64,000 bases of DNA, from assembly GCF_030817535.1 (NCBI RefSeq), contig NZ_JAUSZL010000002.1, positions 558,001 to 622,000 of the forward strand, in the 5' to 3' direction. Source of the DNA: Streptomyces sp. V3I8. GTDB taxonomy: Bacteria; Actinomycetota; Actinomycetes; Streptomycetales; Streptomycetaceae. A model generated the notes under the pieces. The model saw nothing but the letters and a program-made list of their open reading frames with translations. It ran no database searches and was not told the origin of the DNA. Of this stretch, positions 8,822 through 17,771 are shown one piece after another. Position 1 is the stretch's first letter. Each line of letters opens with the position of its first letter. The translations under genes and the position numbers were made by a program.

Positions 8822-8889
8822 GGTTCCCCAGTCACTGAAAAGTGCGTTCTTCCATGTCAGCACTCACTCTCCTACGGTTCTCCAGTAAC
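8822..8889. promoter_or_regulatory. paired 14-bp direct repeats, candidate HxlR operators
   Basis: GGTTCCCCAGTCAC at 8822-8835 and GGTTCTCCAGTAAC at 8876-8889 are direct repeats with two mismatches, 54 bp start to start (about five helical turns). The first nearly touches the HxlR start codon and the second lies toward the RidA-like gene, so dimers could co-repress both promoters. Confidence 0.5.
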
Positions 8890-8941
8890 CACAAGAGAGC
8901 GGGTCCCGAGCCGGGACCCGCACGAGAAGGAGGCGGACGGC

Positions 8942-9349
8942 ATGGCCATCACCCTGCTGAACCCCGAGGGACTGCCGAAGATCGACGTCTACCGGCAGGT
9001 GTCCGTCGCGACCGGATCACGGCTCGTGTTCGTCGCCGGGCAGGTCGCCTGGGATGCCGAGGGGGTCACGGTCGGCGAAGGCGACCTCGCCGCACAGGTC
9101 GAGCGGGCCTACCTGAACGTGGGCACGGCCCTGGCGGCGGCCGGCGGGTCCTTCGAGGACGTGGCCAAACTGACCGCGTACGTCGTCGACTGGACCCCCG
9201 ACAAGATGCCGCTGGTCCTGGAGGGCATCGCGCGGGCGGCGGCGGAACTCGGGGTCACACCGATGGCACCGGCCTCGCTGATCGGCGTGGCGGCACTGGA
9301 CGTGCCCGAGCACCTGGTCGAGGTCGAGGCCATCGCGGTCCTGGACTGA
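8942..9349 (+). CDS. RidA/YjgF/YER057c/UK114 superfamily protein, atypical
   Basis: A 135-aa Rid-superfamily protein with strong family landmarks (V-F-V-A-G-Q-V-A-W-D-A-E-G, V-x-K-L-T-A-Y-V-V-D, V-E-V-E-A-I-A-V-L-D). The arginine used by archetypal RidA for imine hydrolysis, expected just before the G-V-A-A-L strand, is missing: the sequence reads P-A-S-L-I-G-V-A-A-L. It is therefore probably one of the non-deaminase Rid subgroups with a different ligand. GGAGG at good distance supports the ATG. It is divergent from the HxlR regulator, which likely controls it. Confidence 0.87.
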   Translation: MAITLLNPEGLPKIDVYRQVSVATGSRLVFVAGQVAWDAEGVTVGEGDLAAQVERAYLNVGTALAAAGGSFEDVAKLTAYVVDWTPDKMPLVLEGIARAAAELGVTPMAPASLIGVAALDVPEHLVEVEAIAVLD

Positions 9350-9445
9350 CCACCGGCCTCCGCCCCACGGCCGGCGGGGCGACGGCGCCACACGGGGCGG
9401 ACCGGCGTCCGCCCCGGGGTCGCGGGACAGCACCGTAACCCCTCT

Positions 9446-10935
<1,490 letters not shown>

Positions 10936-10960
10936 GCGGCCCTGCCGGGCGGTGACGGAC

Positions 10961-11011
10961 GGGCAAAGGGGCGGGCCCGGCGCGGACGGCGCCGGGCCCG
11001 CCCCTTTGCCC
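10961..11011. terminator. 23-bp perfect hairpin, bidirectional terminator
   Basis: Arms at 10961-10983 and 10989-11011 are perfectly complementary, with a five-base loop. It lies between the convergent argG and AlkZ-like genes. There is no marked T-tract, as usual for Streptomyces terminators. Confidence 0.75.
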
Positions 11012-11035
11012 GTCGTGGGAGACCGGCCGCCCCGC

Positions 11036-12133
11036 TCAGAGCGGCGCGGCGATCCGGATGCGGTCGCTGTCCTGGTCGGAGAGGAACAGGGCCACCTCCC
11101 GCCCCTCCTCGGCCACGGCGGTGCGGTCGGTCCGGGAGAGGTCCCGCAGCGGGGTGACCGTCACCGTGCCGTCCCTGGCGGTCCAGGTCGCGGCGACCCG
11201 GCCGTCGACGAGGACGGCCCGTTCGCCGGCCACCGACAGCCCGCGGTGCGCGTCGTCGACGATCCGGCTCCGGTCCTGGTAGCCGAGGATCGCGTTGTCG
11301 AACGCGGGCAGGAACCGCACCGGGGCCGGTGTGCCGGGATCCGGGCGCGGCGCGCCGGGCAGGTCGAGCAGTTCCCGGCCCCGCTCGTCCCGGAAGGAGA
11401 CGAGCTCCTCCCGTACGGCGGCGACCGCGGCGGGCAGGCCGGCCAGACCGCACCAGGCGCGCAGGTCGGCCGAGGCGGCGGGCCCGAACGCGGCCAGGTA
11501 GCGCCGGACCAGCGCCCGGCCGACGGGATCGGAGCCGTCCGGGGCCGGCGGGTCGATCCCGCGGCCCAGCCACGAGGAGAGCACGGCATTGCGCACTCCC
11601 CCCTTCGTACGCCAGAGCCCGCGCGGCGGCAGCTGTGCCATCGGGACGAGCGCGGCGACCAGCATCTCGCCGAGCGGCCGCGGTCCCGGGTCCGGCCAGC
11701 GCCCGGCGACCGCCCTCGCCAGCTCGCCCGTCGAGCGGGGCTCGCCGTCCGCCATGACCGCCCGGCCCGCCGCCGCGAGCTCCGCCAGGTCGACCCCGGC
11801 GAGTTCACGGCGGTAGGTCCCGAGGACCCGCTGCCGCAGCATGGGTTCGTGGCGGGCCCGCCAGGTCAGCGCGTCCTCGGCGGTGACGAGGTGGACGGTG
11901 CGGCGCATGAGGTGGGTCCGCACCACCCGCCGCCCGGTGAGCAGGTCCGACAGCTCCCACGGGTCGAACGCGCGCAGCCGGGACCAGAGGCCGACGAACG
12001 GTTCCTGCGGTTCCTGCGCCTGCAGACCGCCGAGGTGCGCGACGGCGTCGGCCGCCGGCAGGTCGGCGCGGTCGAGCAGCGACTGCCGGGCCAGCGTCGC
12101 GCGGTTGAGGGCCCGCGTGCCGAGAACGGTCAT
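11036..12133 (-). CDS. winged-helix (HTH_42/PF06224) protein, AlkZ-like DNA glycosylase candidate
   Basis: A 365-aa protein of the PF06224 superfamily, which includes AlkZ, the azinomycin self-resistance glycosylase, and YcaQ, which unhooks alkylated or cross-linked DNA. Near the N-terminus H-L-G-G-L-Q-A-Q-E-P-Q carries a Q-A-Q (residues 38-40) that matches the catalytic Q-hydrophobic-Q motif of that superfamily. Further landmarks are R-T-H-L-M-R-R-T-V-H-L-V and, late, W-T-A-R-D-G-T-V. It starts five bases after the DinB-family gene stop, so the two are probably co-transcribed. A role in alkylation repair is inferred. Confidence 0.8.
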   Translation of the reverse strand: MTVLGTRALNRATLARQSLLDRADLPAADAVAHLGGLQAQEPQEPFVGLWSRLRAFDPWELSDLLTGRRVVRTHLMRRTVHLVTAEDALTWRARHEPMLRQRVLGTYRRELAGVDLAELAAAGRAVMADGEPRSTGELARAVAGRWPDPGPRPLGEMLVAALVPMAQLPPRGLWRTKGGVRNAVLSSWLGRGIDPPAPDGSDPVGRALVRRYLAAFGPAASADLRAWCGLAGLPAAVAAVREELVSFRDERGRELLDLPGAPRPDPGTPAPVRFLPAFDNAILGYQDRSRIVDDAHRGLSVAGERAVLVDGRVAATWTARDGTVTVTPLRDLSRTDRTAVAEEGREVALFLSDQDSDRIRIAAPL

Positions 12134-12138
12134 GGTGC

Positions 12139-12720
12139 TCAGGTCGCCCTGTGGCCGTCGAGCGTCTCACGCAGGATGTCCGCGTGCCCGGCGTGCTGGG
12201 CGGTCTCGGCGATGACGTGCATGAGCACCCGGCGCGCGCTGCGCCGCGCCCCCGGTTCGTGCCAGGGTGCCCGCGGCAGCGGGTGCGTGACCGACAGGTC
12301 GGGGAGGACGGCGGTGATCTCCTCGGTCCGGGCGGCGACCTGCTCGTACCGCTCCAGGACGCCGGCCAGTGTCTCGCCGGGCAGCATGCGGAAGTTGTCC
12401 TGGTGGTCGGTCACCCACTGCGGGACCTCACGGGCGGTACCGGCTTCGAGGTCGGCCCAGGTGACGCCCTCGGGCAGGTCGTAGGACATCGCCGACGGGC
12501 CGTCGACCACGAAGCGCAGCCAGCCCTCCTCGATGGCCGCGACGTGCTTGACCAGCCCGCCCAGGCTCAGCGCGCTGACCGTCGGGGCCGTGCCGGCCTG
12601 CTCGTCGCCGAGCCCGCGGGTCGTGGCGGTGAGGGTGGAACGGGCGGTCGCGAGCGCGGCGAGGAGGTCGGCACGCTCGGCGTCCAGGGCAGGTCGGGAC
12701 GGCGTGGTCGTGGCGGTCAT
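12139..12720 (-). CDS. DinB family protein (DUF664-like)
   Basis: A 193-aa four-helix DinB/YfiT-fold protein. Metal-site histidines are seen in L-V-K-H-V-A-A-I-E-E near residue 55 and in H-V-I-A-E-T-A-Q-H-A-G-H-A-D-I-L-R-E near the C-terminus, the H-x3-E/H-x3-H pattern of thiol-dependent metalloenzymes. ATG 12720 is chosen because GGAAGGA lies about nine bases upstream. A GTG at 12882 would add a serine/lysine/asparagine repeat tail encoded by a minisatellite and has no ribosome site. It is the first gene of a two-gene unit with the AlkZ-like gene. Confidence 0.85.
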   Translation of the reverse strand: MTATTTPSRPALDAERADLLAALATARSTLTATTRGLGDEQAGTAPTVSALSLGGLVKHVAAIEEGWLRFVVDGPSAMSYDLPEGVTWADLEAGTAREVPQWVTDHQDNFRMLPGETLAGVLERYEQVAARTEEITAVLPDLSVTHPLPRAPWHEPGARRSARRVLMHVIAETAQHAGHADILRETLDGHRAT

Positions 12721-12750
12721 GGTGATCGGGTCCTTCCGGTCGTTGCGGCT

Positions 12751-12873
12751 GTTGTTGCTGTCGCTGTTGTTGCTGTCGCTGTTGTTGCTCTTGCTGTTCT
12801 TGCTCTTGCTGTTCTTGCTGTTCTTGCTGTTCTTGCTGTTCTTGCTGTTCTTGCTGTTCTTGCTGTTCTTGCT
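12751..12873. repeat. minisatellite: 15-bp units grading into seven perfect 9-bp units
   Basis: On the plus strand, GTTGTTGCTGTCGCT occurs twice (12751-12780), followed by two variants of the same 15-bp plan (12781-12810), then GTTCTTGCT seven times without error (12811-12873). It fills much of the divergent region between the DinB gene (starts 12720) and the WYL regulator (starts 12944). It is unusually T-rich on one strand for this genome. Copy number is likely to vary by slippage. Confidence 0.9.
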
Positions 12874-12931
12874 GTCGGGCACGGGACGACGGTCTCAGGG
12901 GATGCGGTCAGTTCGTGTCCTCTTCTCGGTG

Positions 12932-12937
12932 CAGGAT
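12932..12937 (+). promoter_or_regulatory. -10-like box of WYL regulator, leaderless
   Basis: CAGGAT six bases before ATG 12944; no ribosome site in between. Confidence 0.4.
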
Positions 12938-12943
12938 GAGGTC

Positions 12944-13972
12944 ATGCAGAAGACATCCGCACGACTGCTGTCGCTGCTCTCGCTGCTCCAGGCGCGCCGG
13001 GACTGGCCCGGGGCGCTGCTGGCCGAGCGGCTGGACATCAGTGCGCGCACCGTGCGCCGCGACATCGACCGCCTGCGCGAACTCGGTTATCCCGTCGTGG
13101 CGTTCAAGGGACCCGACGGCGGGTACCGCCTCGACGCCGGTACGGAGCTGCCGCCGCTGCTGTTCGACGACGAACAGGCCGTCGCCCTCGCCGTCGCACT
13201 GCAGATCGCCACCACCGCCGGGGCCGGCATCGGGGAGGCGGCGGTGCGCGCGCTGACCACCGTGCGGCAGGTCATGCCCGCCCGGCTGCGCCACCGCACG
13301 GAGGCCTTGGAGGTGACCGTCGTCGAACGGCCGGCGCCGCGGTCGAAGCCGCAGGCCGACAGCGGCGTCCTCATGGCGCTCGGCGCCGCCGTCCACGCCC
13401 GGGAGGTGCTGCGCTTCGACTACGCCCCGGCCTTCCCGCCGGGCACGGGCGACGACGCCCCCGCCCCGCCGCCACCGCGGCGGGTCCAGCCCCACCACCT
13501 GGTCACCTGGGGCGGGCGCTGGTACCTCGTCGCCTGGGACCTGGACCGGGAGGACTGGCGGACCTTCCGCGCCGACCGGATGACCCCGCGCGTCCCCACC
13601 GGACCCCGCTTCGCACCGCGCGAACTGCCCGGCGGCGACGTGGCTGCGTTCGTGGCCGCCAGGTTCCGTGGCGCGGACGGTTCCGGCGCCCTCGGCAGCG
13701 CCGCCGGCTGGCCCTGCCGCGGTGAGGTGGTCCTCGGCCTGCCGGCCTCTGCCGTGGCCCCCCACACGCCGGACGGCGTCGTCGAGGAACTCGGCCCGGA
13801 CCGCTGCCGGCTGACCATGGGCTCGTGGTCGTGGGCGGGCCTCGCCGCCGCCGTCGGGAGGTACGACGCCGACATCGAGGTGGTCGGACCGGGCGAACTC
13901 AGGGACGCCTTCGCCACGCTGGCCCGCCGTTACGCGCACGCGGCGGCCGGGGCACCTCTTACGGACCGGTGA
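12944..13972 (+). CDS. HTH-WYL (DeoR-like) transcriptional regulator
   Basis: A 342-aa regulator. The N-terminal winged helix covers residues 1-60 (L-L-S-L-L-Q-A-R-R-D-W, S-A-R-T-V-R-R-D-I-D-R-L-R-E-L-G-Y-P-V). A central WYL domain reads H-H-L-V-T-W-G-G-R-W-Y-L-V-A-W-D-L-D-R-x-D-W-R-T-F-R-A-D-R near 190-220, and a WCX-type C-terminus follows. WYL proteins often bind nucleotides or single-stranded nucleic acid and respond to DNA damage or metabolites. The gene is divergent from the DinB/AlkZ-like unit, so it may control those putative repair genes. ATG 12944 follows a CAGGAT box by six bases. Confidence 0.88.
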   Translation: MQKTSARLLSLLSLLQARRDWPGALLAERLDISARTVRRDIDRLRELGYPVVAFKGPDGGYRLDAGTELPPLLFDDEQAVALAVALQIATTAGAGIGEAAVRALTTVRQVMPARLRHRTEALEVTVVERPAPRSKPQADSGVLMALGAAVHAREVLRFDYAPAFPPGTGDDAPAPPPPRRVQPHHLVTWGGRWYLVAWDLDREDWRTFRADRMTPRVPTGPRFAPRELPGGDVAAFVAARFRGADGSGALGSAAGWPCRGEVVLGLPASAVAPHTPDGVVEELGPDRCRLTMGSWSWAGLAAAVGRYDADIEVVGPGELRDAFATLARRYAHAAAGAPLTDR

Positions 13973-14012
13973 CGTGAGGCGCGCGCCCCACGCCGGAGCA
14001 CGGCACCGCGCC

Positions 14013-14018
14013 TAGGGT
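14013..14018 (+). promoter_or_regulatory. -10 box of leaderless SDR epimerase promoter
   Basis: TAGGGT seven bases before ATG 14026, with no ribosome-binding site. Confidence 0.5.
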
Positions 14019-14025
14019 CTTGCCC

Positions 14026-15027
14026 ATGCGTGTACTGGTCACCGGCGGTGCCGGGTTCATCGGGTCCCATGTCGTCGAGGCGCTGCGGGCGGGCGGACAC
14101 GAACCCGTGGTGTTCGACGTACGAGCGGGGGCGGGCGGTGACGTCCGGGACCGTGACGCGGTCTCGTCGGCCCTGGCCGGGGTCGACGCGGTCTGCCACC
14201 AGGCGGCGATGGTCGGCCTGGGCAAGGGCGTCGCGGACGCGGCGGAGTACGTCTCCCACAACGACCTCGGGACCGCCGTCCTGCTGGCGGCGATGGCCGG
14301 GGCCGGGGTGCGCCGGCTCGTGCTGGCCGGCTCGATGGTGGTGTACGGGGAGGGGCGGTACGCGTGCGCCCGGCACGGTGCGGTGCGGCCCGGGCCGCGG
14401 TCGGCCGCCGATCTGACGGCGGGGCGTTTCGAGCCCCGGTGCCCGTCCTGCGCCGCGGAGCTGGTTCCCGGCCTGGTAGGCGAGGACGCCCCGGCCGACC
14501 CGCGCAACGTGTACGCGACGACCAAGCTCGCGCAGGAACACCTGGCCGCCGCGTGGGCACGGTCGACGGACGGCACCGCGGTGTCGTTGCGGTACCACAA
14601 CGTGTACGGGCCCGGGATGCCGCGTGACACCCCGTACGCCGGGGTGGCGTCCTTCTTCCGCTCCGCGCTCGCCCGCGGGGAGGCGCCGCGGGTCTTCGAG
14701 GACGGCGGTCAGCGGCGGGACTTCGTGCACGTACGGGACGTGGCCGCGGCCAACGTGGCGGCCCTGGAGGCGGACCCGGCCGGCGCCACGCTGACCGCGT
14801 ACAACACCGGGAGCGGGGAGCCGCACACGGTCGGCGAGATGGCGGCGGCGCTGGCCGGCGCGCACGGCGGGCCGGACCCCGTGGTGACCGGTGAGTACCG
14901 GCTGGGGGACGTGCGGCACATCACCGCGGACTCCTCCCGGCTGCGCACCGACCTGGGCTGGCGGCCGCGGGTCGGGTTCGAGGAGGGCATGAAGGAGTTC
15001 GCGACGGCGCGCCTGCGCGGTGGGTGA
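14026..15027 (+). CDS. NAD-dependent epimerase/dehydratase with cysteine-rich insert
   Basis: A 333-aa extended SDR, probably a nucleotide-sugar epimerase or dehydratase. The NAD site M-R-V-L-V-T-G-G-A-G-F-I-G-S-H is at the N-terminus. The catalytic serine region (G-S-M-V-V-Y-G) is near 110, and Y-x3-K is in the segment N-V-Y-A-T-T-K near 165. Between them is an insert with C-A-R-H and, 30 residues on, C-P-S-C, which could hold a structural zinc. It ends convergent with the histidine kinase gene. It may belong functionally to the glycosyltransferase cluster that begins at 17064. The start is fixed by the TAGGGT box. Confidence 0.88.
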   Translation: MRVLVTGGAGFIGSHVVEALRAGGHEPVVFDVRAGAGGDVRDRDAVSSALAGVDAVCHQAAMVGLGKGVADAAEYVSHNDLGTAVLLAAMAGAGVRRLVLAGSMVVYGEGRYACARHGAVRPGPRSAADLTAGRFEPRCPSCAAELVPGLVGEDAPADPRNVYATTKLAQEHLAAAWARSTDGTAVSLRYHNVYGPGMPRDTPYAGVASFFRSALARGEAPRVFEDGGQRRDFVHVRDVAAANVAALEADPAGATLTAYNTGSGEPHTVGEMAAALAGAHGGPDPVVTGEYRLGDVRHITADSSRLRTDLGWRPRVGFEEGMKEFATARLRGG

Positions 15028-15036
15028 GGGCGCGTG

Positions 15037-16149
15037 TCAGGTGGCGGCCGCGGGCAGTGTCACCTCGAAGCGGCAGCCGCCGGCGATGTTGTGCACGGTG
15101 GCGCGTCCCCGGTGGGCCTCGACGATGCCCTGGACGATGGCCAGCCCCAGGCCCGCGCCCGCCGGGGGCGTGCGCGCGTCGGAGCCGCGCCAGCCCGTGT
15201 CGAAGACGCGGGGCAGGTCCTGCTCGGGGATGCCGCCGCAGCCGTCGGTGACGGACAGGACGACACCGTCGGCCGAGCGTTCGGCGGCCACCGCGACCGT
15301 GCCGTCGGCCGGGGTCCGCCGGATCGCGTTGACCAGGAGATTGCCCAGGACCCGGCTCATCTCCTTGCCGTCCACCTCGACCGGTACCGGCTCGACACGG
15401 TCGCCGACCAGCCGTACGCCGTGCTGACGGGCGAGCGGGTCCGCTCCGGCGAGGGCGTCGCCGACCAGGTCGTACAGCGACATGCGGGACGGGGACAGGA
15501 CGAGCGTGCCGGCATGGATGCGGGAGAGCTCGAAGAGGTCGCCCACCATGTCGTTGAGGTGCTCGACCTCGGTGCGGATCTGGCGGAGGTAGCGCTGCGG
15601 GTCGGTGGCCACGCCGTCCTCCAGCGCCTCCGACATCGCCCGCAGCCCGGCGAGCGGGGTGCGCAGGTCGTGCGAGATCCAGGCGACGAGCTCGCGGCGG
15701 GAGGACTCCAGGGCACGCTCACGCAGCCGGGACTCGGCGAGCCTGGCGCTGGTGGCCGCCAACTCGCGGCTCACTGCGGCGAGTTCGGCGGTCGCCGGGG
15801 TCCGGGGCACGGTGAAGTCGCCGCCGTCACCGAAGGAGCGGGCGGCCACGGCCAGTTCATGGCTGCGGGCGACGACCCACCGGCCGAGCAGCAGCGCGGT
15901 GACCATGGAGACCACGGCCGCCATGGCGACGACCGTGGTGACGACGCTCAGGTCGTGTGCGGACAGGAACATCGCCTGTGCCACGGCCAGCGTCCCCGCC
16001 AGCATCGCGGTCACCGCCACCGCGGCCACCACGGCGAGCGAGGCGGTGAGCGAGCGGCGCCGGATCAGGCGCAGCGCACCCGCTCCGGCCAGACCGGCGG
16101 CCGCGGCGCCGGCACCGGCGTACAGGGCGATCAGGACGGTGTCATTCAC
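15037..16149 (-). CDS. sensor histidine kinase
   Basis: A 370-aa membrane kinase. N-terminal helices span about residues 5-25 and 35-60 and a third spans about 70-95, with a HAMP-like linker (L-L-L-G-R-W-V-V-A-R-S-H-E-L). The HisKA motif W-I-S-H-D-L-R-T-P-L-A-G holds the phospho-accepting histidine. The ATPase domain has N-L-L-V-N-A-I-R-R-T, D-G-C-G-G-I-P and G-A-G-L-G-L-A-I-V. The extracytoplasmic loop is very short, so it probably senses within the membrane or envelope. The GTG at 16149 overlaps the response-regulator stop by eight bases, so the two are translationally coupled. Confidence 0.92.
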   Translation of the reverse strand: MNDTVLIALYAGAGAAAAGLAGAGALRLIRRRSLTASLAVVAAVAVTAMLAGTLAVAQAMFLSAHDLSVVTTVVAMAAVVSMVTALLLGRWVVARSHELAVAARSFGDGGDFTVPRTPATAELAAVSRELAATSARLAESRLRERALESSRRELVAWISHDLRTPLAGLRAMSEALEDGVATDPQRYLRQIRTEVEHLNDMVGDLFELSRIHAGTLVLSPSRMSLYDLVGDALAGADPLARQHGVRLVGDRVEPVPVEVDGKEMSRVLGNLLVNAIRRTPADGTVAVAAERSADGVVLSVTDGCGGIPEQDLPRVFDTGWRGSDARTPPAGAGLGLAIVQGIVEAHRGRATVHNIAGGCRFEVTLPAAAT

Positions 16150-16951
16150 GGCCGGCCCCTTCCCCGTCGGCCCGGTCACCGGTCGGGCCGGGGAGGTGGC
16201 CGTCGCCGGTGGGATCGTCGCCGGTGGGGGCGAAGCGGTAGCCGACGCCCCACACGGTCTGGATGAGACGGGGCCGCGCCGGATCGTCCTCGACCTTGCC
16301 GCGCAGCCGCCGCACATGGACCGTCACGGTCGACAGGTCCCCGAAGTCCCACCCCCACACCTCACGCATCAGATCCTCCCGGCCGAACGCGCGGCCGGGG
16401 TGCCGCAGGAAGAAGGCGAGCAGGTCGAACTCCCGGAGGGTGAGGGCGAGTTCCGTGCCGTGTTTCGTGGCGCGGCGGCCGGCGGGGTCGACTGCCAGGC
16501 CGGCCGCGGCGAGCGGCCGGGCCGTGCCGGCGGGGCGGGTGCGGCGCAGGACCGACTCCACCCGCAGCACCAGTTCGCGCGGGCTGAACGGCTTGGTGAC
16601 GTAGTCGTCCGCGCCCACCTCGAGCCCCGTGATGCGGTCGTCCTCGTCGCCGCGGGCGGTGAGCATGACGACCGGCACCGGCCCGCGGTCGCGCAGCCGG
16701 CGGCACACCTCCAGGCCGTCCATGCCCGGCAGCATCAGGTCGAGGACCACGAGGTCGGGCCGGTGGGCGGCGGCGAGGGCGAGGGCCTCGGGGCCGTCGC
16801 CCGCCCGGTCGACGCGGTAGCCGGCGCGGTCGAGGTATCCGGAGACGACCTCGGCGACGGTGGGGTCGTCGTCGACCACCAGGACCCGGGGCCCTCCGGC
16901 GGAGCGGGAGGGGTCGGGGGGAGCGGGCGCGGGTTCGTACGGCTGGTGCAT
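16142..16951 (-). CDS. OmpR/PhoB-family response regulator
   Basis: A 269-aa DNA-binding response regulator. The receiver domain (residues 22-135) has the acidic D-D-D pair, the phospho-acceptor aspartate in L-V-V-L-D-L-M-L-P-G, and the lysine in V-T-K-P-F-S-P. The winged-helix effector domain reads L-T-L-R-E-F-D-L-L, S-T-V-T-V-H-V-R-R-L-R-x-K and G-V-G-Y-R-F. A proline-rich N-terminal tail and a glycine/aspartate-rich C-terminal tail are extra. GAGG eight bases before the ATG supports the start. It diverges from the GT2 gene 112 bp away, which is a candidate target. Confidence 0.93.
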   Translation of the reverse strand: MHQPYEPAPAPPDPSRSAGGPRVLVVDDDPTVAEVVSGYLDRAGYRVDRAGDGPEALALAAAHRPDLVVLDLMLPGMDGLEVCRRLRDRGPVPVVMLTARGDEDDRITGLEVGADDYVTKPFSPRELVLRVESVLRRTRPAGTARPLAAAGLAVDPAGRRATKHGTELALTLREFDLLAFFLRHPGRAFGREDLMREVWGWDFGDLSTVTVHVRRLRGKVEDDPARPRLIQTVWGVGYRFAPTGDDPTGDGHLPGPTGDRADGEGAGRE

Positions 16952-17050
16952 GCGCCAAGCCTCGCACCGCGCCGCCGCCCGCACGGTCCCCGGACCTCGA
17001 CGTCCTTGTTTCGTAAGGATGCGATGTCCTTTATGTGCAGTTCGTCTTCG

Positions 17051-17056
17051 TAGGGT
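17051..17056 (+). promoter_or_regulatory. -10 box of leaderless GT2 operon promoter
   Basis: TAGGGT seven bases before GTG 17064, in the divergent region shared with the response regulator. Confidence 0.5.
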
Positions 17057-17063
17057 GAACGGC

Positions 17064-17771
17064 GTGACAACCCCTCCTTCTCCCCCTGATGTCGATGTGG
17101 TCCTCCCCTGTCTGGACGAGGCCGGGGCCCTGCCCTGGGTCCTCGCCCGGATTCCGCCGGGCTGGCGCGCGATCGTCGTGGACAACGGCTCCACCGACGG
17201 CTCGGCCGACGTCGCCCGCGCGCTCGGCGCGAGCGTCGTCCACGAGCCGCGCCGTGGTTTCGGGGCCGCCTGCCAGGCGGGGCTCGCCGCCGCCACCGCC
17301 GACATCGTCTGCTTCTGCGACTGCGACGCCTCCCTGGATCCGTCGCTCCTCGTCCCCTTCGTACGCCAGGTGCGCGGCGGCGGGGCCGACCTGGTGCTGG
17401 GCAGGCGCCGTCCGCAGGGCCGGTCCGCCTGGCCCGCCCACGCCCGGGCCGGCAACCTCGCGCTCGCCCGGCTGCTGCGCCGCCGCACGGGGCTGCGGCT
17501 GCACGATCTCGGCCCGCTGCGGGCGGCCCGCCGCGAGCGGCTGCTCGCGCTCGGGCTCACCGACCGGCGCAGCGGCTATCCGCTGCAGATGGTCGTCCGC
17601 GCCGCCGACGCGGGCTGGCGGATCGCCGAACACGACGTGCCCTACCTGCCCCGTACGGGCGCCTCCAAGGTGACCGGCACCTGGCGCGGCACCTGGCAGG
17701 CCGTACGGGACATGAGCCGCGTACTCGCCGAACCCGATCCCCACGCCCTCCGAGGAGGCACCGCCCGATGA
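17064..17771 (+). CDS. glycosyltransferase family 2
   Basis: A 235-aa GT-A fold enzyme that transfers sugar from a nucleotide- or lipid-linked donor. It has V-V-L-P-C-L-D-E-A at the N-terminus, V-V-D-N-G-S-T-D-G-S and the metal-binding region C-D-C-D-A-S-L-D. It resembles dolichyl-phosphate-glucose/mannose-type synthases but lacks membrane anchors. It is first in a three-gene operon: its stop overlaps the DUF2064 start (ATGA). Association with DUF2064, a methyltransferase and the nearby SDR epimerase suggests glycoconjugate or glycolipid assembly. The acceptor is unknown. Confidence 0.88.
   Translation: MTTPPSPPDVDVVLPCLDEAGALPWVLARIPPGWRAIVVDNGSTDGSADVARALGASVVHEPRRGFGAACQAGLAAATADIVCFCDCDASLDPSLLVPFVRQVRGGGADLVLGRRRPQGRSAWPAHARAGNLALARLLRRRTGLRLHDLGPLRAARRERLLALGLTDRRSGYPLQMVVRAADAGWRIAEHDVPYLPRTGASKVTGTWRGTWQAVRDMSRVLAEPDPHALRGGTAR

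Noticed and set aside
12751..12873. Possible CRISPR array
   Set aside because: Units are contiguous 9-15 bp repeats without spacers and there are no cas genes.
12721..12882. N-terminal S-K-N repeat extension of the DinB protein
   Set aside because: GGAAGGA before ATG 12720 marks the start. The upstream GTG at 12882 has no ribosome site and the extension is only the repeat array.
12533..12943. In-frame N-terminal extension of the WYL regulator with a poly-leucine tract
   Set aside because: The leucine tract is the minisatellite read in one frame and the rest is antisense to the DinB gene. The true start at 12944 follows a -10 box.
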